In this document: in pieces, positions 36,429-44,388 of the stretch | Position numbering within the stretch: the stretch's first letter is position 1 | How the letters are laid out: each line of letters starts with the position of its first letter | Assembly (NCBI RefSeq): GCF_007004665.1 | Contig: NZ_ML660054.1 | Span: 620,001-684,000 of the forward strand | Direction of reading: 5' to 3' | Source: Denitrobaculum tricleocarpae | GTDB lineage: Bacteria > Pseudomonadota > Alphaproteobacteria > Kiloniellales > Kiloniellaceae | Length of the DNA: 64,000 nt | Notes under the pieces: model-generated | What the model saw: the letters and a program-made list of their open reading frames with translations, nothing else | Told to the model about the DNA's origin: nothing | Databases searched by the model: none | Position numbers and translations under genes: made by a program

Positions 36429-37289
36429 TTAAAGCGCGTCGACCGGCAGTTTCAGATAGTGGACGCCGTTATCGTCGGCGGGCGGCAATTCACCAGCGCG
36501 CATATTGACCTGCACGGACGGCAGGATCAGTTGCGGCATATCCAGTTGTTTGTCTCGCGCCGCGCGCATCTCGACGAAGTCGTCCTCGCTGACACCGTCG
36601 TGCACATGAATGTTCTCGGCGCGCTCCGCCGCAACGGTCGTCTCCCAGAGATATTCCCGCCCCCCAGGCGCATAGTCGTGACAGAGGAACAGACGTGTCT
36701 CCGGCGGCAAGGCGAGGATCTTTTTGATTGAGCGGAAGAGCGCACGGGCATCGCCGCCGGGAAAGTCGCAGCGCGCAGTCCCGAAATCCGGCATAAAGAG
36801 CGTATCGCCGACAAAGGCCGCGTCGCCGATCAGATAGGTCGCACAGGCCGGGGTATGTCCGGGCGTGTGCAGGACCTTTGCCTCGAGCCCGCCGATGAGA
36901 AAGACTTCTTCGTCCGCAAAGAGCTTGTCGAACTGTCGGCCATCGACAGCGAATTTCTCCTCGGCATTGAAGACCGTCTTAAAGACACCCTGGACGGTTT
37001 GGATCTGCGATCCGATGCCGACCTTGCCGCCGAGTTCCTGCTTCAGATAGGGCGCCGCCGTCAGGTGATCCGCGTGCACATGGGTTTCCAGGATCCAATC
37101 GACCGTGAGGCCCTCGGCCTTGACGTAGGCAATGACCTGATCGGCGGACGTGGTCGAGGTCCGGCCCGATTTCGGGTCGAAATCCTTGACGGAATCGATG
37201 ATCGCGGCATGACCCGACTTCGGATCGCTGACCACGTGGGTCGCGGTACTGGTCGCTTCGTCAAAGAAGCTTTTGACCTTTGGCTGCAT
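36429..37289 (-). CDS. Persulfide dioxygenase, MBL-fold (ETHE1/Blh type)
   Basis: A 286-residue metallo-beta-lactamase-fold protein with the iron-binding motif THVHADHLTA, the second His in HTPGHTPACATY, and the PDO-type segment TARCDFPGGDARALFRSI. It oxidises persulfides made by SQR to sulfite. The ATG at 37289 has GGAGGAG upstream, better than the longer frame to 37337. It sits between the DUF2892 gene and the SQR fusion, the usual order of sulfide detoxification (BigR-type) operons. Confidence 0.92.
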   Translation of the reverse strand: MQPKVKSFFDEATSTATHVVSDPKSGHAAIIDSVKDFDPKSGRTSTTSADQVIAYVKAEGLTVDWILETHVHADHLTAAPYLKQELGGKVGIGSQIQTVQGVFKTVFNAEEKFAVDGRQFDKLFADEEVFLIGGLEAKVLHTPGHTPACATYLIGDAAFVGDTLFMPDFGTARCDFPGGDARALFRSIKKILALPPETRLFLCHDYAPGGREYLWETTVAAERAENIHVHDGVSEDDFVEMRAARDKQLDMPQLILPSVQVNMRAGELPPADDNGVHYLKLPVDAL

Positions 37290-37401
37290 AGAGTTCTCCT
37301 CCGTATGCGGCCGCAGTCCTGCCTGCTGCGGGAGCAACGCAGAAATGCGGCCGTTCTTTGTTTTTATGAAATGGACGCCGTGATTCTGTGACGCTGTTCC
37401 A

Positions 37402-37590
37402 CTAAGCTTTTTTCAGGGTGCAGATCCCGAGCAAGCGGTAGAGCGGGCAGAATTTAATAAAGCCGGTGGCCAGCGGCACGATACCGATAAAGCCCCAGGC
37501 GTAGGTCGAATCCCAAAGCGCGAGTGCGATCAGAGCCGCCCCGATGATGATACGAAGCATCCGGTCGATGGCTCCGATGTTTGCAGACAT
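37402..37590 (-). CDS. DUF2892 membrane protein
   Basis: A 62-residue protein with two hydrophobic helices (LRIIIGAALIALALW and the GFIGIVPLATGFIKF stretch), typical of DUF2892, which is found fused to rhodanese (YgaP) or beside sulfide-oxidation genes. Family proteins begin NIGxxDRxLR, as here, and carry Cys in FCPLYRLLGICT. It may help move thiol or sulfane sulfur across the membrane, but this is unproven. The ATG at 37590 has AGGAGA 7 bases upstream. It is the first gene of the sulfide operon. Confidence 0.9.
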   Translation of the reverse strand: MSANIGAIDRMLRIIIGAALIALALWDSTYAWGFIGIVPLATGFIKFCPLYRLLGICTLKKA

Positions 37591-37643
37591 TGCTTTTCTC
37601 CTGGCGTGCAGATTAAGAAGCGGTATCTGGTAGAGTAAGCTTG

Positions 37644-37672
37644 CACCCGCGGGTGGTCTGTGACTTAGTCAC
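37644..37672. promoter_or_regulatory. Two perfect palindromes in the Crp/Fnr-sulfide operon divergent region
   Basis: CACCCGCGGGTG (37644-37655) is a 12-bp perfect palindrome, and GTGAC-TTA-GTCAC (37660-37672) is a 13-base inverted repeat. The latter resembles a CRP half-site pair (TGTGA/TCACG) with a shortened spacer. They lie between the divergent DUF2892 operon and the Crp/Fnr gene, in the right place for a shared operator. Confidence 0.55.
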
Positions 37673-37716
37673 GTTCCCGTGAAGGATCTCATTTCGAGCG
37701 GCAACAGGAAGCCTCC

Positions 37717-38379
37717 ATGAGCGACAGTTGGATCGAGCGTTTTCCCGAACTCGCGGCTCTCCCCCCTCAGGACCGGGCGTTCCTGACAGAGCGCGCCGCA
37801 AAGGTCGCGCTGCCCGCCGGCACAACGGTTTTTGCACCAGGTGTCGCCGCGGAGAGTTTTCTTCTGATCCTGGCCGGAACGGTGCGCGTGCAACAGGTGT
37901 CGCCCGGCGGACGCGAGATCGTGCTTTACCGGGTGACCGGCGGCGAAACCTGTATCATGACCACATCCTGTCTGCTCGCCGACGAGAATTACGCGGCGGA
38001 CGGTGTGACTGAAACCGACGTCGAGGCCGTCGCCATTCCCAAGGCGGCCTTCGAGGAAGCCATCGCCCAATCGCCGGGCTTCCGGCGCCTGGTCTTCACC
38101 GACTATTCGCGCCGCATCTCGGACCTCATGCATGTGGTGGAGGAAGTGGCCTTCGAGCGCCTGGACAAACGTCTGGCGCAACGCCTTCTGGCCCGCGCGG
38201 ACAATAGCACGGTCGTACGGGTCACCCATCAAGATCTGGCCACCGATCTGGGCAGCGCCCGGGAGGTGGTGGGACGCCTGTTGAAGGAGCTGGAACGACG
38301 CGGCTGGGTGGCCCTTTCCCGCGGCGCTATTGAACTTCGGAATCCGGACCAGATCAAAGCTCTCGCCGAGGGAAGCTGA
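37717..38379 (+). CDS. Crp/Fnr family transcriptional regulator
   Basis: A 220-residue regulator. Residues about 25-140 form the cyclic-nucleotide-binding-like beta roll, and 150-215 the HTH_Crp domain (VTHQDLATDLGSAREVVGRLLKELERRG). It lacks the Fnr N-terminal iron-sulfur cysteines. Its only two cysteines are Cys79 and Cys85 (GETCIMTTSCLLA), five residues apart inside the beta roll. Given the divergent sulfide operon, a thiol-persulfide sensing role is a reasonable inference. The ATG at 37717 has CAGGAAG upstream. Confidence 0.92.
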   Translation: MSDSWIERFPELAALPPQDRAFLTERAAKVALPAGTTVFAPGVAAESFLLILAGTVRVQQVSPGGREIVLYRVTGGETCIMTTSCLLADENYAADGVTETDVEAVAIPKAAFEEAIAQSPGFRRLVFTDYSRRISDLMHVVEEVAFERLDKRLAQRLLARADNSTVVRVTHQDLATDLGSAREVVGRLLKELERRGWVALSRGAIELRNPDQIKALAEGS

Positions 38380-38401
38380 TGAGCGGAACCCGCGCCGTCC
38401 C

Positions 38402-38920
38402 ATGACGATACTGCGAACCGAACGCCTGATCCTGCGCCCGGTCCGAACTGAGGACATGCCCAGCTTCATCGCCTTCTACGCCGACCCGCAGGTCATGTCC
38501 GTGCGCAAGTACGGCGTGCTGGACCGGGAAACCGCGCAGGCCCACGTCCAGGTGATGCTCGATCACTGGGAAAACCATGGCTACGGCATGTGGGTCGTCA
38601 CCGACATTTCAGACGGATCCTTTGCCGGCGAGTGCGGCATCAGATGGCAGGAAGACAGCCCGGGCGATCCCGACGGTCCCGATATCGAACTGAGTTATGG
38701 TTTGAGCCCCCTGTTCAGACAGCGCGGGCTGGCCACCGAGGCGGCCCGGGCGGTCATCGACCATGCTCGTGTCGGATTGAAACTCGGGCGGATCGCCGCC
38801 GTCGCACGGGCCGACAATAGCATTTCGCACCGCATTCTGGAGAAGCTCGGTATGACGCTGATCTGGCGCAGCGAGGGCCGGGAGCCGCCCCTGGTAAAAT
38901 ACGCACTGGAGTTCGGATAG
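38402..38920 (+). CDS. GNAT family N-acetyltransferase
   Basis: A 172-residue acetyltransferase of the RimJ/RimL-like branch (Acetyltransf_3): starts ILRTERLILRPVRTEDMPSF, with the acetyl-CoA loop in FRQRGLATEAARAVIDHA and the C-terminal NSISHRILEKLGM strand-helix. The substrate is unknown. The ATG at 38402 lies 23 bases after the Crp/Fnr stop, so the two may be co-transcribed; a longer frame inside the regulator gene is rejected. Confidence 0.85.
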   Translation: MTILRTERLILRPVRTEDMPSFIAFYADPQVMSVRKYGVLDRETAQAHVQVMLDHWENHGYGMWVVTDISDGSFAGECGIRWQEDSPGDPDGPDIELSYGLSPLFRQRGLATEAARAVIDHARVGLKLGRIAAVARADNSISHRILEKLGMTLIWRSEGREPPLVKYALEFG

Positions 38921-39006
38921 GCATCCGCCAGGCCCGCCGGTCGGGTTATGTCCAAAGCCAGCGTGTAATCCGGAATCGCGGTTTAGTTCAGGATTCAGGC
39001 TTTGAT

Positions 39007-39351
39007 CTAGGAATAGGCCGCTGCGATGTCGAGAACATGATCGCGCGTCAGGGGAGCCAGGGGGTAATCCCGGGCCTCGTCAAGGGTCAGCCAGACCGCC
39101 TCCGCCAACTCGGCATTCGGAGACGCGGCAAAATCCCGCCTCAGGATAAAAAGGTCCGCCTTCACGTCGCAGCCATCTTCATTCGCGGCGCGCGACGCAT
39201 AGGTTCCGACCGCCTCTAAGTCGGATGCGACGACGCTCAGCGCCAGTTCCTCTTCAAGCTCGCGGCAGAGTGCGTCCTCGGGATTTTCATCGGTCTCGAT
39301 TTTTCCGCCGGCCTGCATGAAGTAAGCCGTCTCTCTCTTGCGGACCAGCAA
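39007..39351 (-). CDS. NUDIX hydrolase, N-terminus possibly from a non-standard start
   Basis: At least 114 residues with the Nudix box GGKIETDENPEDALCRELEEELAL (G, E, REx2E pattern visible). Nudix enzymes cleave nucleoside diphosphate derivatives. The first standard start codon in frame (TTG 39351) falls inside the family's first strand. The frame is open further upstream, and translation from about ATC 39408 would give the expected KEIRIAAAIILD beginning, with GAGGGAG 8 bases before it. The true 5-prime end is therefore uncertain and may use a rare start codon. Confidence 0.8.
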   Translation of the reverse strand: MLVRKRETAYFMQAGGKIETDENPEDALCRELEEELALSVVASDLEAVGTYASRAANEDGCDVKADLFILRRDFAASPNAELAEAVWLTLDEARDYPLAPLTRDHVLDIAAAYS

Positions 39352-39432
39352 CAGCCTCCGGCTGGAATCGAGGATGATGGCTGCTGCAATTCGAATTTCC
39401 TTTACGATGACTGACGCTCCCTCAAAGACGGT

Positions 39433-39729
39433 TCAAACGGTGAAATTCGCAATCTCTTCGTAAGCGTCATAAGAGATCTGCTTACCCAGGGCGTGCATCC
39501 TTTTCATGGAGTCGGATTTCGCTGTGGTCACGAATGCCTGCCACTGTCCGAGTTCATCCCACTTCGCAACCGTCAGGACTTCCGTCGGTCGGTCCACGCT
39601 CGTGATACAAAAACTCCCGCGCGCACCCTTGGTTTCCTCCCGGATGGCCTTTGTTGTCTTTTCCCAGGCAGCCAGAAAGGCTTCGCGGTTTTCCGGCGAA
39701 ACCTCCCAACGATAGATCACTTGAATCAC
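39433..39729 (-). CDS. Antibiotic biosynthesis monooxygenase (ABM) domain protein
   Basis: A 98-residue dimeric alpha-beta barrel protein. It begins IQVIYRWEVSPENREAFLAAWEKTT and continues with TEVLTVAKWDELGQW, the usual ABM layout. Members range from quinol monooxygenases to haem-degrading enzymes, so the activity cannot be fixed. The GTG at 39729 is chosen because it starts directly at the first strand; the frame to 39777 adds a peptide encoded partly by a tandem repeat. Confidence 0.75.
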   Translation of the reverse strand: MIQVIYRWEVSPENREAFLAAWEKTTKAIREETKGARGSFCITSVDRPTEVLTVAKWDELGQWQAFVTTAKSDSMKRMHALGKQISYDAYEEIANFTV

Positions 39730-39750
39730 AGGCGGGCTTTTCCCGATATC

Positions 39751-39784
39751 CGAATCCCAACAAACGAATCCCAACAAACGAATC
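39751..39784. repeat. Short 14-bp tandem repeat
   Basis: CGAATCCCAACAAA occurs twice in tandem (39751-39764, 39765-39778) followed by a partial third copy, CGAATC. It lies between the ABM and GntR genes. It probably arose by slippage; no function is indicated. Confidence 0.8.
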
Positions 39785-39799
39785 GATGTCGTTTGCGAT

Positions 39800-40489
39800 T
39801 TACTTTATCGGATTATAGCCGATGACCTGCAAGGTGAACTGCTCCACGTAATCGATCAAGGCGTCCACAGCCGCTTCCGCCTTCTCTGCCTGGTCCGCGG
39901 AGATCGCTTCGGCCACGTCCGCGTGGGAATTCGCCATCTTGGCCGTATCGCCGTGCGCTTCTTGATGAAGAATCCAGAAACGGCGCGACAGTCCCTTTAC
40001 CGATGTCATGGCTTTCGAGGCGAAGGCGTTGTCGGCAGCTTCCAGCGTCAAGGTGAACATCAGCGAGTCAAGTTCCGTCATCCGGGTCTGATCGCCCTTC
40101 TTGGCCGCCGCCCGGAACGCCTTCACCAGAGCCGAAAACTCCGCCCGCTGCCTTTGGTCCGCGCGCTTGGATGCGGAGCGCGCCAGCAGGCGCTCGACAA
40201 CGCGCCGCAGCTCAAGAGCACGGAACTGCTGGGTGTAATCCAGAGGGCAAACCTGCGCGCCGCGGCGCGGATAAACCGCGATCAGCTGCTGGTCCGACAG
40301 GCGCTGGATGGCGGAACGCACGGGTGCACGGCTGAAACCGCTGAGCTCAATCAGTTCGGTCTCGGAAACCCACTGCCCCGGTTTGAGCACGCCAGTGACG
40401 ATCATGTTCTCGAGCTGATTATAGGCGCCGTCCATCAGCTTCAGCGGGCGTTCGTCTTCGCGTTCGATCACAAAGGATACAGTCGGCAT
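39800..40489 (-). CDS. GntR family transcriptional regulator (FCD subfamily)
   Basis: A 229-residue repressor. The N-terminal winged helix (about 15-80: AYNQLENMIVTGVLKPGQWVSETELIELSGFSRAPVRSAIQRL) is followed by an FCD ligand domain (about 90-220) with the usual ELRRVVERLLAR helix. FadR-type FCD regulators sense carboxylic acids or related catabolites. It is divergent from the betaine-type importer operon and two matched palindromes lie between them, so it very probably controls that operon and itself. Confidence 0.92.
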   Translation of the reverse strand: MPTVSFVIEREDERPLKLMDGAYNQLENMIVTGVLKPGQWVSETELIELSGFSRAPVRSAIQRLSDQQLIAVYPRRGAQVCPLDYTQQFRALELRRVVERLLARSASKRADQRQRAEFSALVKAFRAAAKKGDQTRMTELDSLMFTLTLEAADNAFASKAMTSVKGLSRRFWILHQEAHGDTAKMANSHADVAEAISADQAEKAEAAVDALIDYVEQFTLQVIGYNPIK

Positions 40490-40609
40490 TCGTCGTCTTT
40501 CATCTCGCCCGTTTTAACTTCCCTGACGTTCGGCGAAACAAAACGTCAGAGACCGGAGTGCTGCAAAATCGAATGGCACCTGCGCCGGTCAAGACAGGCG
40601 CGAAGGGCA

Positions 40610-40644
40610 ATTGACATGTCAGCAATCTATTGTAACATGTCAAT
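40610..40644 (+). promoter_or_regulatory. GntR operator pair overlapping the importer promoter
   Basis: Two 10-bp arms, ATTGACATGT (40610-40619) and ACATGTCAAT (40635-40644), form a perfect inverted repeat 15 bases apart. The first lies within the palindrome TGACATGTCA (40612-40621). TTGACA (40611-40616) and TAACAT (40633-40638), 16 bases apart, make the promoter. Both arms therefore cover the -35 and -10 elements, as expected for a repressor site. Confidence 0.65.
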
Positions 40645-40687
40645 CAAAATTACCACCATAAAAATGGACAGGGACTGGAGAGAGACC

Positions 40688-41653
40688 ATGAAAAAACTGA
40701 TGTTGATGACCATTTCGGCTGCTTTCCTGGGGGCCTCCACGCTCTCGGCCTATGCGCAGGACGCGGTAAAGATCGCAGAGCCCAACTGGGCGAGCGGCCG
40801 CGCCATTGCCGGACTGATCAAGGTCATCATCGATGACCGGCTGGGCGGAAGCTCGGAACTCGTACCCGGCACCAACGCCGTAATCTTCAAGGCGATGGAC
40901 CGCGGCAAGGGCGAAATCGACGTCCACCCCGACGTCTGGCTGCCAAACCAGGCCAACTTCACCAGTGAATATGTCGACGCCAAAGATTCTGTCGCGCTTA
41001 GCAAGAATTCCTACGCGGGCCGGGCCGGTTTCTGCATGTCGAAAGACTTCAGCGAGAAGCACAACATCAAGTCGATTTTCGACCTCGCGACCCCGGAAGC
41101 CGCCGCTCTGACCGATCGTGACGGCGACGGCAGCGGCGACATCTGGGTCGGCGCACCGGGCTGGGCCTCGACCAAGGCCAATCTGGTCAAGGTGCGCGAC
41201 TACGGCGTCACCAATTTCTTCAATCCGATCCAGGCCGAAGAAGAAATCGCCACCGCCTCGATCCGCGATTCCATCAACAAGGGCGAAGGCTACGCCTTCT
41301 ACTGCTACGCCCCGCACTACAACTGGTTCATCTTCGATATGGTGATGCTGGAAGAGCCCGCCTTCGAGGAAGACAAGTACAAGATGGTGCAGCCGGCGGA
41401 AGACCCGAACTGGTTCGATAACTCCAAGATTACGACCGGCGACAAAGAAAAGTCGATCCACGTCGCCTACTCGAAATCTCTGGAAGGCCGCGTCCCCGCC
41501 ATCGCAGAGTTCCTGTCCAATATCGCACTCGACACCGAAACGGTGAACGGCTGGACCCACGAGATCGTGGTCAAGAAGCGTGACAGCCAGGACGTCGCCC
41601 GTGAATGGATCGCGGCGAACTCGGACCGCGTGGATAGCTGGCTCGGCCTCTGA
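40688..41653 (+). CDS. proX: Glycine betaine/proline-type ABC transporter substrate-binding protein (ProX/OpuAC)
   Basis: A 321-residue periplasmic binding protein. The signal peptide (1-23, ending SAYAQ) precedes VKIAEPNWASGRAIAGLIKVII and the OpuAC-type segments EIDVHPDVWLPNQANF and YAFYCYAPHYNWFIFDMVML, where aromatic residues usually cage a quaternary ammonium group. The ATG at 40688 follows GGAGAGAG; a much longer open frame starting at 39923 lies antisense to the GntR gene and is not real. It is the first gene of the operon and a terminator-like hairpin follows it. Confidence 0.9.
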   Translation: MKKLMLMTISAAFLGASTLSAYAQDAVKIAEPNWASGRAIAGLIKVIIDDRLGGSSELVPGTNAVIFKAMDRGKGEIDVHPDVWLPNQANFTSEYVDAKDSVALSKNSYAGRAGFCMSKDFSEKHNIKSIFDLATPEAAALTDRDGDGSGDIWVGAPGWASTKANLVKVRDYGVTNFFNPIQAEEEIATASIRDSINKGEGYAFYCYAPHYNWFIFDMVMLEEPAFEEDKYKMVQPAEDPNWFDNSKITTGDKEKSIHVAYSKSLEGRVPAIAEFLSNIALDTETVNGWTHEIVVKKRDSQDVAREWIAANSDRVDSWLGL

Positions 41654-41684
41654 GGTCCGCCGCGCGCGGACGCCCTGCTCCCTC

Positions 41685-41727
41685 CCCGTCGGCACAGGAA
41701 AGACGTCTGCGCCGACGGGAGCTTTTT
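41685..41727 (+). terminator. Terminator-like attenuator between proX and proV
   Basis: CCCGTCGGC (41685-41693) pairs with GCCGACGGG (41711-41719), followed by AGCTTTTT. This 9-bp stem with a T tract should stop part of the transcription after the binding-protein gene. Excess binding protein over ATPase and permease is common in ABC operons. Confidence 0.7.
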
Positions 41728-41782
41728 GCGGCCACGCAACGCTGAAAACAACAAAGCAAAAAAATACTGCGGATGACAGATC

Positions 41783-42853
41783 ATGTCTGACACCTCGACG
41801 AGTAATGCCGCGATCGAGATTTCCGGCGTCTGGAAGATTTTCGGGAACGCGCCTCAGGAAGCGCTGGAGGCCGTGCGCAAAGACGGACTTTCAAAAGCCG
41901 AGGTGCTGGAGAAATACGACGCCGTGGTCGGGGTCTCGGACGTCAGCTTTTCCGTAGAGCGCGGAGAGATCTTCTGCGTCATGGGCCTGTCGGGCAGCGG
42001 CAAGTCGACCCTGGTCCGGCATATCAACCGGCTTCTGGCGCCCACTGCAGGCAAGATCCTGGTCGGTGGCGAAGATGTCATGGCCATGAACGAAGAGGCC
42101 CTGCGCGAGCTGCGCAATCGGCATATCGCCATGGTGTTTCAGGACTTCGGCCTGATGCCGCACCGCTCCGTGCGCGACAACGTCGCCATGGCCCTCGAGA
42201 TCAGGGGCATTGCCCAGAACCCGCGCTGGGCCGCTGCCGACCGGGCACTGGAGATGGTCGAACTGGCGGGCTGGCGCGACAAGTTCGCCCATGAACTCTC
42301 CGGCGGCATGCAGCAGCGCGTGGGACTGGCCCGCGCCATTGCGGCGGACGCCGAGGTTCTGCTGATGGACGAGCCCTTCAGCGCGCTGGATCCGCTGATC
42401 CGCCGTCAGCTTCAGGAAGAATTCATGAAACTGGCCGCGATCATGAAGAAGACCACGGTTTTCATCACCCACGATCTGGACGAGGCCGTGCGGATCGGCG
42501 ACCGCATCGCCATCATGCGCGACGGCGTGGTGGTGCAGATCGGAACGCCAGAGGAAATCGTCATGAAGCCGGCCGACGACTACGTGTCCGACTTCGTCGC
42601 GGGTATCTCGCGCCTCAATCTGATCCAGGCCCATTCCCTGATGCAGCCGCTTAGCGTCTACGAGCAGGCCCATGGCGCGCTGCCCGCGGATGCGGCGGTG
42701 ATGACGGAAGACACGACCCTGAACCGCCTGATTGCCGAGGCGGTGCGCAAAGACGGCCCGATCGTCATCCAGGACAACGATGCCAGGACCCTTGGCGTAG
42801 TCTCCAAGAACGAATTGCTGGCCGGCGTGGTCGCGGGGGTGGAAGCGGCATGA
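41783..42853 (+). CDS. proV: Glycine betaine-type ABC transporter ATP-binding protein (ProV)
   Basis: A 356-residue ABC ATPase with the ProV-specific N-terminus (VWKIFGN, ALEAVRKDGLSKAEVLEKY), Walker A GLSGSGKST, signature LSGGMQQRVGLARAI and Walker B VLLMDEPFSALD. The C-terminal 90 residues contain a degenerate CBS-like region (TLNRLIAEAV, NDARTLGVVSKNELLAGV). Its last four bases overlap the start of the permease gene as ATGA, showing coupling. Confidence 0.92.
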   Translation: MSDTSTSNAAIEISGVWKIFGNAPQEALEAVRKDGLSKAEVLEKYDAVVGVSDVSFSVERGEIFCVMGLSGSGKSTLVRHINRLLAPTAGKILVGGEDVMAMNEEALRELRNRHIAMVFQDFGLMPHRSVRDNVAMALEIRGIAQNPRWAAADRALEMVELAGWRDKFAHELSGGMQQRVGLARAIAADAEVLLMDEPFSALDPLIRRQLQEEFMKLAAIMKKTTVFITHDLDEAVRIGDRIAIMRDGVVVQIGTPEEIVMKPADDYVSDFVAGISRLNLIQAHSLMQPLSVYEQAHGALPADAAVMTEDTTLNRLIAEAVRKDGPIVIQDNDARTLGVVSKNELLAGVVAGVEAA

Positions 42854-44364
42854 ATATCGCAACGAAAGATCCGAACCTGAGCGACGACGGCCACGGCAAA
42901 CTCATCGAGGAGTTCGCGGTCACCAATACGGACTACTACGAGCGGCAGTTCAAAGCCATCGGCGACAGCACGCGCTTCACACTGACGTTCAATCTGGTCG
43001 CGGCCCTGCTCGGTCCGGTCTGGTTCGGCGCGCGCAATCTCTGGAAATGGTTCCTGCCCTTCGTGGCGGTCGAGACCTTTGCCGTGGTGCAGATTACCCG
43101 GGGGCTTTGGGGCGATCTGGCCGCACCCTTCCTGCGGCGGCTGGACGGGATCGAGAAAACCCTCGAACTGCGCCGCGGTCAGCTCGAAGCGGCGCGGGAG
43201 AACGCACCGGATAAGGTCGCGACCTTCGAGAATGCCATCGCCTCGCTGGAACGCGCCGTCGAAGGCATCAAGGCGGAAGCACAGGCCGCAGAAGATACCG
43301 CGGTCTGGCTCATCCTGGGCGGCCTGACGGTGCTGGTTCTGGTGAAGATTTTCCAGGGGGTCATCGCGAACCCGGCCTTTGAGAAGCGCTTTACCCTCTG
43401 GCGCTCGGACCGGACGCTGCGCGCGGGTCTCCACCCCATGCAGATGGCGGCGAGCGCCAGCCTTGCGCTCCTGACCTATGTGGCCTGCGCCTTCAAGTTC
43501 GGCTTCCCCTCACAGATCGAATTCCTGAACGGCTTTCCCACGGATCCGGCCTATCAGGTGACGACGGCCGACGGGATCAAGGCCTGGATGGCGTCGGCGG
43601 CAATCAGCACGGAGTTCTTTTTCGATGCGCTGAGCTTCGGCATCAAATCGATCCTGGACGCCCTGGAAATCCTCTTCGTCGAGACACCCTGGCCGGTCAT
43701 GGGCGGCTTCATCATCCTCATGACGGGCCTGTCGGCGGGTTGGCGTACGGCGATCTTCGCCACCGCCGCCCTCGCCTATCTGGGCTACTTGGGATTTTGG
43801 GAAAAGTCCATGACCACCCTGGCCCTGCTGGGTACGGCGGCCTGCATCAGCATCGCCCTGGGCATCCCGCTCGGCATTGCCTGCGCGCGCAACCAGCGGC
43901 TCTATGCCTTCGTGCGGCCGATCCTCGACTTCATGCAGACCATGCCAGCCTTCGTCTACCTGATTCCGGTGATCGCCTTCTTCGGCACCGGCAAGCCCGC
44001 CGCCATTGTGGCCACCATGATCTTCGGCAGTTCGCCGGTGGTGCGCCTGACGGTGCTGGGTCTGCGCGGCGTGCCGAAATCCGTCCGCGAGGCGGCAACT
44101 GCCTTCGGGGCCTCGAAGAGCTACCTGCTCTGGAAGGTCGATCTGCCTCTGGCGGCCCCTTCGATCATGGCCGGGATCAACCAGACCATCATGCTCAGTC
44201 TGGCGATGGTGGTGATCGCCTCGCTGATCGGCGCCAAGGGCCTGGGTGAAGACGTTCTGGAAGCCCTGCAATACGCCTCGGAAGGCCAGGGCATTCTGGC
44301 CGGTCTGGCCATTCTCTTCTGCGCCATGATTTTGGACCGCATCATTCAGGGCCGGCGCCGCTAG
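42850..44364 (+). CDS. proW: Betaine-type ABC transporter permease with long N-terminal extension (ProW)
   Basis: A 504-residue permease. Residues about 270-500 are a standard ProW domain with the coupling loop VREAATAFGASKSYLLWKVDLPLA. The first 200 residues are unusual: a short soluble start, a hydrophobic hairpin with GPVWFGARNLWKWFLPFVAVE reminiscent of DUF2628-type proteins, a coiled coil (RRLDGIEKTLELRRGQLEAA) and another helix. Plain ProW proteins are shorter. The extension may be a sensor or assembly module. It overlaps proV by 4 bases. Confidence 0.9.
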   Translation: MNIATKDPNLSDDGHGKLIEEFAVTNTDYYERQFKAIGDSTRFTLTFNLVAALLGPVWFGARNLWKWFLPFVAVETFAVVQITRGLWGDLAAPFLRRLDGIEKTLELRRGQLEAARENAPDKVATFENAIASLERAVEGIKAEAQAAEDTAVWLILGGLTVLVLVKIFQGVIANPAFEKRFTLWRSDRTLRAGLHPMQMAASASLALLTYVACAFKFGFPSQIEFLNGFPTDPAYQVTTADGIKAWMASAAISTEFFFDALSFGIKSILDALEILFVETPWPVMGGFIILMTGLSAGWRTAIFATAALAYLGYLGFWEKSMTTLALLGTAACISIALGIPLGIACARNQRLYAFVRPILDFMQTMPAFVYLIPVIAFFGTGKPAAIVATMIFGSSPVVRLTVLGLRGVPKSVREAATAFGASKSYLLWKVDLPLAAPSIMAGINQTIMLSLAMVVIASLIGAKGLGEDVLEALQYASEGQGILAGLAILFCAMILDRIIQGRRR

Positions 44365-44388
44365 CTCTCATTCACAAGGAAAAACGAA

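Noticed and set aside
39923-40687. N-terminal extension of the ProX frame
   Set aside because: Lies antisense to the GntR gene and crosses its promoter; the ATG at 40688 has an excellent ribosome site and starts a signal peptide.
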